A DNA stretch of 64,000 nt from Paramarasmius palmivorus. Its lineage: Eukaryota > Basidiomycota > Agaricomycetes > Agaricales > Marasmiaceae. The position numbers and the translations under genes were made by a program. The stretch's first letter is position 1, and the number at the start of each line of letters is the position of its first letter. The stretch spans positions 372,001 to 436,000 of the forward strand of contig JAYKXP010000003.1 in assembly GCA_037176845.1 (NCBI GenBank). The letters are read 5' to 3'. Shown here piece after piece: positions 58,078 through 64,000 of this stretch. Below the pieces are notes generated by a model that had not been told where the DNA came from, searched no databases, and saw only the letters and a list, made by a program, of their open reading frames with translations.

Positions 58078-61000
58078 TCACTCGTCGCAATAGTGAATGA
58101 TACCACCAGCCATGAAATATACCATCTCACACCGGTCGCACTGTTGAAAGTTAGCCAGGAAAGCCTCCATTTCTTCCAGAGTGATGCCGAATCGGTAGGC
58201 AGCGGGTCGAATGTCTTTGACGGCCTCTTCAAACTCCTGGTGGACCACATCTTCGGAGACTGGAATGGGATGATAAGAGTACAGTGACAGATCATAAGTA
58301 CAAAGGGACATACTGGGTTTTTCATACCCGTTCGGAGCCATAAACTTAAACCGTGCACCTGTGTGGCATATTGACATGAGCGGAGAGGTTGAACAGATGA
58401 GATAGCAACTAACCTCGAGGGAATGGTTCATCATCGTCGGAGTTCGGTACGCGTTTGGGTTTCTTCGGCTCTGTTTCGACGTATTTCACCTGGCGCTTGG
58501 GTCCAGCCAATGCAGATGAAGATCCTGACGCGCGTTGGTCCGAGTGGGCGCTTCGGTTGGCAAGCTTTTGAGCGACCGCCTTGCTCGCGTCTAGGAATAT
58601 ACCGGGAGGTACAGGTTTGAAGGTTGGCTGTGATGGTCTGGATGGAGCTTCGGCCTTGCCTTTGCCCTTGGATGGAGCTTCAGCCTTGCCTTTGCCCTTG
58701 GATGGAGCTTCGGCCTTGCCTTTGCCCTTGTTGGTTGTCGACTGGGTATCTCTGACCATGATCACCGGCTTCTCGACTTTGGGGCGTTTGATGACGGGCC
58801 GTGGTTTGGGTTTGGATGAGGATGGCTCATCTCCAGTGAGATCAAAGGCTGTGGAGGGGGTGCGGCCAAAGGGAACTCGGCTACGTGCAGAGAGCTGCTT
58901 GCCTTCAGGCTCGGAATCACTTGAAATAGAGATGGCGGAGCTGTCAGGAGACGCAGGCCGTTCGCTGTTTTGGGTGGTTTTCTCCTGCTTGATGACGACA
59001 TTGTCGATCTTCTTCGCATAGGCTTGCATTACTTGTGAAGGTGGCGGTAGAGGAGAGGAGTTGAGGGGAGGCAATGTGGGAAATGGCTTGATGTCAGAGG
59101 CACGCGACGCAGCTTTGTCTTTGGAGCGTTTTGGCGCTGGCTGCTTCGAGTTTACAACTCGGCGAGCTTTCTTGCGAACTGGAGGTGACACGGTGTCCTC
59201 CTCGTCGGATTCTGTCACTGCTGTCACTTGGCGAGTTTTTTGGCGGGGCTGGGTTGGTTCCGGTGGTGGCGGAGTATACTCTTCGTCTGAAGTGACGATT
59301 TTGCGTGCCTTTTTACGAGGCTGGGTACGAGCAGGCTCGTCGGAGTCGGAGTCGGAGTCGGTGATATCAATCTCGTCAATGGGACGCTTGATGGATTTGG
59401 AGGAGGTTGGTTGGGAAAGAGATGAGGGTCGACTGACAGAGCCCTGCCCTTTGAGTACATTGCGGGGCGGTGTGGGAGTTGCGAGGTTGGATGATTTTTG
59501 AGTCACCGACGTCATAGGACTGACTTTCTTCACAGCCCGGGAAGGAGTGGGGGTGAATAGAGTGTTGTTGTCCATCGGGATGAAGGCGTCAGGTGAATAT
59601 GTTGGGTTGAGCAACTCCTTAGGGACAGCTGTGGGCCCAGAGTTACGAGGTGATGGCGTTTTGGCGGTCATTTTGGAGGTCCCAGAGGCGGACGCACTCT
59701 TGCGAGGGGTAATTTGGGGTGTCGAAGAGCTGGAGTGTCGTCGGGGACTTGTAGATGTCGCACAAGGTTTCATATTGGGTCGGGTCATATCGAACCCAAG
59801 AGCAACCCCTTCATCGTCGGGTATTAGCTGATTATCTGCGACAGGATATTCCACTGTGACTAATGTCAGCGGAGGGTATGTTGTTGTACAAATAAACTGA
59901 CCGTTAAGTGGGTTGCGTAACGTATAGATTGGGTCTGTGGTATGTTGTTCTCGAAATCGCGTAAGATGATCTGGGATCAAATGAAGCCATCAGCGGATGG
60001 CTACAAACGAGAACCCTGAGGAACTTACAATGCATCCCACACTTGGGAAATCCTGGGGGTGCATCACAGACCATAACATAGACTCGGGGATTGTCAGGAT
60101 TGTCGAGATTGAGTTTGGGAGGTGCACAAATCTTGACTGCGCGTCCACAACGACATTTAGCTTGGCATTTATGCTCAATGCAATAGGGTTGTAGACGGCA
60201 GTCTGGTATTGATGACACGCGATTGCCTACCAATTCAGCTGGCCTAATAATAACAACAGCATCAGTGTTAGTTGACAAGCACAGGCAAGCATGACTGACA
60301 GGTAATAAGGTTCTGCTTTTTGGGCGTCTGAATTCCATGTTGACAGACATCCGAGCTGCTCGAACTGTTTGATTACGCTGTGTGAGGCTTGCAGTCAGAA
60401 ACTTAAAGAGTGATGAGTGAGAAGATTATTCACCGAACGAAATCCTGAGAATTAGCTTCGAATTCAGCTCGTTTTTTTGCCTCAGGGGACGTGAACGGGT
60501 TCATGACTTCTTCGGTATTTTGGTCAGATGCGGGGATGTCAGAGGCGGATTCAGGGATGTCAGAGGCGCCCGGAGTTATCTCAGGGTTTTCAAAGACAGG
60601 GTTCTGCGTGGCAGATGGTGAATTCGCGGTGTCACAGGGTAGGTGGGCCTGCTCGGTGGGCGGAGATTGACTGTAAGTGGTGGCTGAGGGTGTTACGTTT
60701 TCGCTGGTCCAATCTGGCAAGTGCTCGACTGACCCGGTATTGTTTTCGTCAGCGCCCCAGTCAAATTGGAAGTAATCAGTGAATGGCGGTGTGCAGGGAA
60801 AGGATGAGTCGTCAACAAGCGCAGGGGTTTCCGTAGGAAGTTGTCCGTCAGGTTCCTCGTCAAGTACGGCAGTGTCAGAGACACTTTTTGATAACTCGAT
60901 GGCGTCCGAGTCAGAGGTGGTTTCGTGTCTGATGTCAGAGGCAGCAGCGTGAGATATGTCAGAGGCAGTGGTTGTATCCGCAACTGTAGTGGAGAAATCA

Positions 61001-61824
61001 GTACTTCAACGTGACTGTTCTGAAGGAATAAGTACTTACTAGAGACACTTTTTGATAACTCGATGGCGTCCGAGTCAGAGGTGGTGTCGTGTCTGATGTC
61101 AGAGGCAGCAGCGTGAGATATGTCAGAGGCAGTGGTTAGAGGAGAGGTTGGGGTTGTATCCGCAACTGTAGTGGAGAAATCAGTACTTCAACGTGACTGT
61201 TCTGAAGGAATAAGTACTTACTAGAGACACTTTTTGATAACTCGATGGCGTCAGAGGTGGTTTCGTGTCTGATGTCAGAGGCAGTGGTTAGAGGAGGGGT
61301 TGGGGTTGTATCCGTAACTGTAGTGGAGAAATCAGTACTTAAACGTGACTGTTCTGAAGGAATAAGTACTTACTAGTCTCGGTGGCAACAGAAACTATGG
61401 TATTTTTGTCTGCAGAGGTGTTGATCTGGTTCCCTAGAGTGGATTAATGATCAGTCGTAGTGCATGCTCCCCAGAGATGACAACCGTATACCTGGTTCTG
61501 AAGTGTCGTGAGCACCAAGGCAAGTGAGTGGTTCACTCTGGATAGGCGGAGATACGTTAACGGAATCTGTAGCCTTAATCAGAGTTTGATTGGAAAAGAG
61601 TGGTGAGACAGCCTACCTGAGTGACTGTTGGTCGGGTCCAGATCCGGTATCAAGGTGGTGGGAGAAGGTTCGACGAGGAGAGGTGGTGGCGAAGGTTTTG
61701 AAATTGGTGAAGACTCTTCCGCAACAACGGGGAGCTGAGCAAGAGGAAGATTGGTGCACCTAGTAGCAGGTGTCGTAGGTGGGACTGAGAGGGACTTGGA
61801 TCGAGAGCGTGTAGTGGGTGCCAT
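58078..61824 (-). CDS. Large nuclear-looking protein with GRF-like zinc cluster
   Basis: The start is MAPTTRSRSKSLSVPPTTPA at 61824. The 5' half is a series of short exons, three of them near-copies encoding TASDISHAAASDIRH-type text. One continuous exon then carries ELSKSVSDTAVLDEEPDGQL and NPFTSPEAKKRAEFEANSQD. The zinc-cluster exon (near 60050-60240) has YCIEHKCQAKCRCGRAVKIC and, further on, NPRVYVMVCDAPPGFPKCGM, close to a GRF finger (C-x-C-G ... N-x-x-R-x-Y-x-x-C ... C-G). The 523-codon exon (58409-59980) is disordered, rich in Ser, Pro and Lys, with basic runs and three KGKGKAEAPS repeats. The last exon has EVKIF-free text ending CDRCEMVYFMAGGIIHYCDE, another Cys set. GRF fingers bind single-stranded nucleic acid in other proteins; the role here is unknown. 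Confidence 0.6.
58641..58730 (-). repeat. Three perfect 30-bp coding repeats (KGKGKAEAPS)
   Basis: Three head-to-tail copies at 58641-58670, 58671-58700 and 58701-58730, differing by about one base, encode Lys-Gly-Lys-Gly-Lys-Ala-Glu-Ala-Pro-Ser. They sit in the disordered part of the GRF-like protein. A recent slippage origin is likely. Confidence 0.9.
60882..61374 (-). repeat. Triplicated exon-plus-intron unit in the GRF-like gene
   Basis: Units start near 60882, 61040 and 61222, each about 155-180 bases, and nearly identical. Each contains one short exon and one complete intron that starts GTAAGTACTTATTCC and ends with an ACAG acceptor. Frame is kept in each unit. Exon parts differ by small in-frame losses of ASD-encoding words. 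Confidence 0.85.
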
Positions 61825-62761
61825 GCTCTCTTCAGTTCAAGTTCCTTGTTAAATACCATTGCCTCTGGTATGACTTGCCTCGGACATTCGGTATCAAATC
61901 TTCGTCAGCCTGGGTTGGATCGAGGGTGGCAAAGACTTTTGCTGTGTCTCCGAGGAGCATATTGGGCCATGTATTCGAAAAGGTGGCTTCGCAGAACAGA
62001 TGCAGGGCGTGTTCGAAAGGGCTAGAGCGCTTTGGACCTAAAAGATCGTTTGGAGAAGTAGAAGACGCGGTCAGCTATGGAAATGAAGCAACCGTCAGCG
62101 CGTCAGCCGGTGCCTCGGACCTGTCAGCCGGGGGGAGGAAGCACATCTCGGTATAAAAAGCATCGGGTGGAGATTCGACATAATGAGTAAGGTGAAAGGT
62201 ATTGTAGGCCTATCTGGTGGGTCGAAAAGAAATTGTGGGTATGTCTCGGTGTCCATAGTGGAAACAAGGGACTCTCAAATGACGAAGAAGACTCGATGCA
62301 AGATGCGAGAGGTGGGCGCATGTCTCGGTTTCCATGGTTGAAGTCGATGACAGAGAATGACAGAGAAGTCACTTCATTAATGAGGCCACGAGGTGGAGGA
62401 GGTGAAACGTGTACTGGAAACGTGTCGTGAATATTGAATTTTTAATTATCATTATTTTTTATTTATTCTTGTTTTATTGCGATCAAAACCACGGGATGCG
62501 GCGGGAGGCGGAGCACACATCACATGACACTCCGGAGCGCAAGGGACTGCAGATCAGAAGTTCGTTGACACTTTGATGGGCCTTATCGGGAGGTAACCAT
62601 CGACCTGTGTCTCTGCTGCGGCTATCCAACGAACATTGAGAGCGTCAGGAACGAGTGCCGGATTTCGGTAAGCCGTGGAAATCCGGCACGGCAAATGTCC
62701 GGACCACGTCATTGAGTTCCGTGCAGCTTCCGTGTCGTGTCTGTACAGCAATAACGCCTCT
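61825..62761. other. Spacer closing the accessory block
   Basis: 937 bp between the divergent GRF-like gene and SEC22. GCCTCGGAC words at 61877 and 62112 and a GCCTCTGGTA at 61861 mark the right limit of the motif. Beyond about 62430 the sequence is AT-rich then resembles a normal promoter for SEC22. No gene seen. Confidence 0.45.
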
Positions 62762-63636
62762 ATGGTTCGGTCAACGATCATTGCCAGAGCTTCAGATGCT
62801 CTTCCTCTTGCTGCCAGCGTAGACGACGAACAGGTGCGGTTTAATATCCTTTTTGCCGTTGCAGATTCACTGAAATTTTATACATAGACAGACCAAGCAC
62901 TCGCAGAACACAAGCAACAATCCAAGCTCATTTTCCGACGGATAACGCCCAATTCTGAGCCTCGGTGCTCAATAGAGAGTGGTCAATACACATTACAGTG
63001 CGTCTTTGAGCTGGGCCACCAAGGGATTACTCGTTAACGCGTATCTGCTTCACAGCTACCTCATTTCAGACAATGTCGTATTCCTCACGATAGCAGACAA
63101 ATCATATCCTCGGAAACTTGCCTTTTCTTATTTGGACGAACTATCAAAAGAATTTGCGACGACATATGGCGCAAAGGTGGATAGTGCTTTGAAGCCGTAT
63201 CCTTTTGTTGGATTCGGTGCGTGTCATTCAACTCGTGGTGATGGCCTTTATTCACAGCGGATCTTTAGACACCTTTATGTCGAAGACTGCACGGCTGTAT
63301 CGTGATACCAGAACAGCAAATGCGGCTGCTTCAGGGCTTGACCGACTCAATGACGATCTTCAAGACGTAACCCGAATCATGACCAAGAACATGGAGGAGT
63401 TGCTGTGGAGAGGAGATTCACTGGACAGTACGCGTCATCTTTCCCCACGCTTTAAGCTTTTTAACTGACCTGCTTTTCAAGGAATGTCACACTTGTCAAC
63501 GTCTTTGCGGTCAGAGTCTGAAAAATATCGCAAAGCTGCAAGGAACATTAACATTCAGGCTATGATTCGCCAATATGCGCCGTTGGGTGCTGTTTTACTC
63601 CTTGTTCTCATTATACTATACTGGAGATTCTGGTAA
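62762..63636 (+). CDS. sec22: R-SNARE Sec22, ER-Golgi vesicle trafficking
   Basis: Five exons with GT..AG introns keep one frame, about 210-220 residues. The start MVRSTIIARASDALPLAASV opens the longin domain, continued by KQQSKLIFRRITPNSEPRC, SDNVVFLTIADKSYPRKLAF and SYLDELSKEF. After FDTFMSKTARLYRDTRTANA comes the SNARE helix: ASGLDRLNDDLQDVTRIMTK, with the zero-layer Arg in the WRGDSLDRMSHL segment. The C-terminal anchor is PLGAVLLLVLIILYWRFW, then TAA at 63634-63636. Order, length and the family-typical RDTRTAN text make it Sec22, which acts in transport between ER and Golgi. Confidence 0.94.
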
Positions 63637-63919
63637 ATACTATATCACATACTTTTTTGTCTAGTAGACATTCTTGCTAGTACTTTGAGTTTATTGCCGG
63701 AATTGTACGATACATTTTGCCACACGAATAGCCTGCGAATAGCCGGAGCTTGAACCTTTCGGCCGGGCCGGGCACATGTGAGTGGAAATAAAAGCAAACA
63801 TGACATCGGCAAAATCGGAGTGACGCCTTTTACTCTTGTCCTTGTTGGTCGACTCAACACTCAATTGCACTCTATACGCCCCTAACTAAATCTCTTTCTA
63901 TAATCTAAAGTCCTGTACA
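63637..63919. other. Spacer, promoter of the last gene
   Basis: 283 bp between SEC22 and a new ATG. Pyrimidine-rich leader just before the ATG (TCTCTTTCTATAATC) is usual for fungal genes here. Nothing else seen. Confidence 0.35.
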
Positions 63920-64000
63920 ATGAACTTTCACGGAAACGATACACCGGTTCTAGTCGCCCCTCGTCCTGTTAGGATGACTTCCCCCTCGTTTTTCTTGGGC
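63920..64000 (+). CDS. 5' end of an unidentified gene, cut by window
   Basis: 27 codons starting MNFHGNDTPVLVAPRPVRMT and running off the right edge. Too short to name. The ATG lies behind a normal-looking leader about 283 bases after SEC22, same strand. Confidence 0.4.
   Translation, partial: MNFHGNDTPVLVAPRPVRMTSPSFFLG

Larger units (their letters stand above)
48076..61282. repeat. Dispersed 10-11 bp word YGCCTCTGACA, 22 exact core copies
   Basis: Exact GCCTCTGACA (or its complement TGTCAGAGGC) begins at 48076, 49845, 51894, 52765, 52794, 52961, 54311, 54329, 55586, 55616, 55820, 57455, 57607, 57774, 59092, 60537, 60558, 60933, 60957, 61097, 61121 and 61273. Read in motif sense, the preceding base is always C or T. 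One-mismatch copies are at 48092, 49551 and 51939. Both orientations occur. The copies lie in introns, spacers and exons. About 0.1 exact copy would be expected by chance in the whole window. The word was not seen between 1 and 47 kb. Confidence 0.9.

Noticed and set aside
58581..59021. Plus-strand frame with GASALPLPLD repeats
   Set aside because: Antisense of the KGKGKAEAPS repeats in the GRF-like gene.
48076..61282. Reading the dispersed word as a CRISPR array
   Set aside because: Spacing is irregular, both orientations occur, units are only 10-11 bases and the genome is eukaryotic.
46061..62430. A single large transposon with defined ends
   Set aside because: I could not find matching terminal repeats or target duplications near 46 and 62 kb by eye, so the boundaries of the cassette remain open.

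Overview
The window is nuclear DNA from a filamentous basidiomycete, most likely a mushroom-forming Agaricomycete. Almost every gene is broken by many short introns of about 50-60 bases with GT..AG ends. The gene families fit: a DUF6533-type membrane protein, a basidiomycete protein-kinase-like gene, STRIPAK Far11, and the meiotic RING protein HEI10. Genes lie close together on both strands. Exon borders below were read by eye from splice motifs and family homology, so gene spans are firmer than individual introns.

Region 1 (1-6.4 kb) holds a tandem duplication of a secreted FAD-linked oxidase gene (berberine-bridge/VAO type); the first copy runs off the left edge. It is followed by a decayed fragment of a SET-domain gene whose intact relative sits at 19.8-21.4 kb. 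A third, more diverged oxidase is at 43.9-45.9 kb and keeps part of the same promoter.

Region 2 (6.5-44 kb) is a conserved housekeeping block: ABCC/Yor1-like transporter, methylglutaconyl-CoA hydratase-like enzyme, NDUFA1 of complex I (four tiny exons), lipoate-protein ligase, a kinase-like protein, a SET/MYND-like protein, Dre2/anamorsin, a forkhead factor, a DUF6533 membrane protein, an acidic protein, Far11/STRIP, a small conserved protein, a Pho80-type cyclin, a small secreted repeat protein, HEI10, an FHA-forkhead (Fkh/FOXK) factor and MTP18/MTFP1. One 375-bp MITE with perfect 25-bp terminal inverted repeats sits upstream of the lipoate ligase.

Region 3 (about 46-62.4 kb) is quite different: repeat-rich, with genes of the kind expanded in particular lineages. 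In order these are a transposase-like gene, a small protein with an RNase H1-N/viroplasmin-like fold, a JmjC-type oxygenase, a second viroplasmin-like protein with two such domains, and a large nuclear-looking protein with a GRF-like zinc cluster. All of it is peppered with one short word, YGCCTCTGACA, in either orientation. I count 22 exact 10-base copies between 48.0 and 61.3 kb, in introns, spacers and (in frame as Ala-Ser-Asp) exons, plus a GCCTCGGACA variant at the two ends. I saw no exact copy in the conserved block. This is the strongest unexplained signal in the window.

Region 4 (62.7-64 kb) returns to conserved genes: SEC22 and the first codons of another gene.
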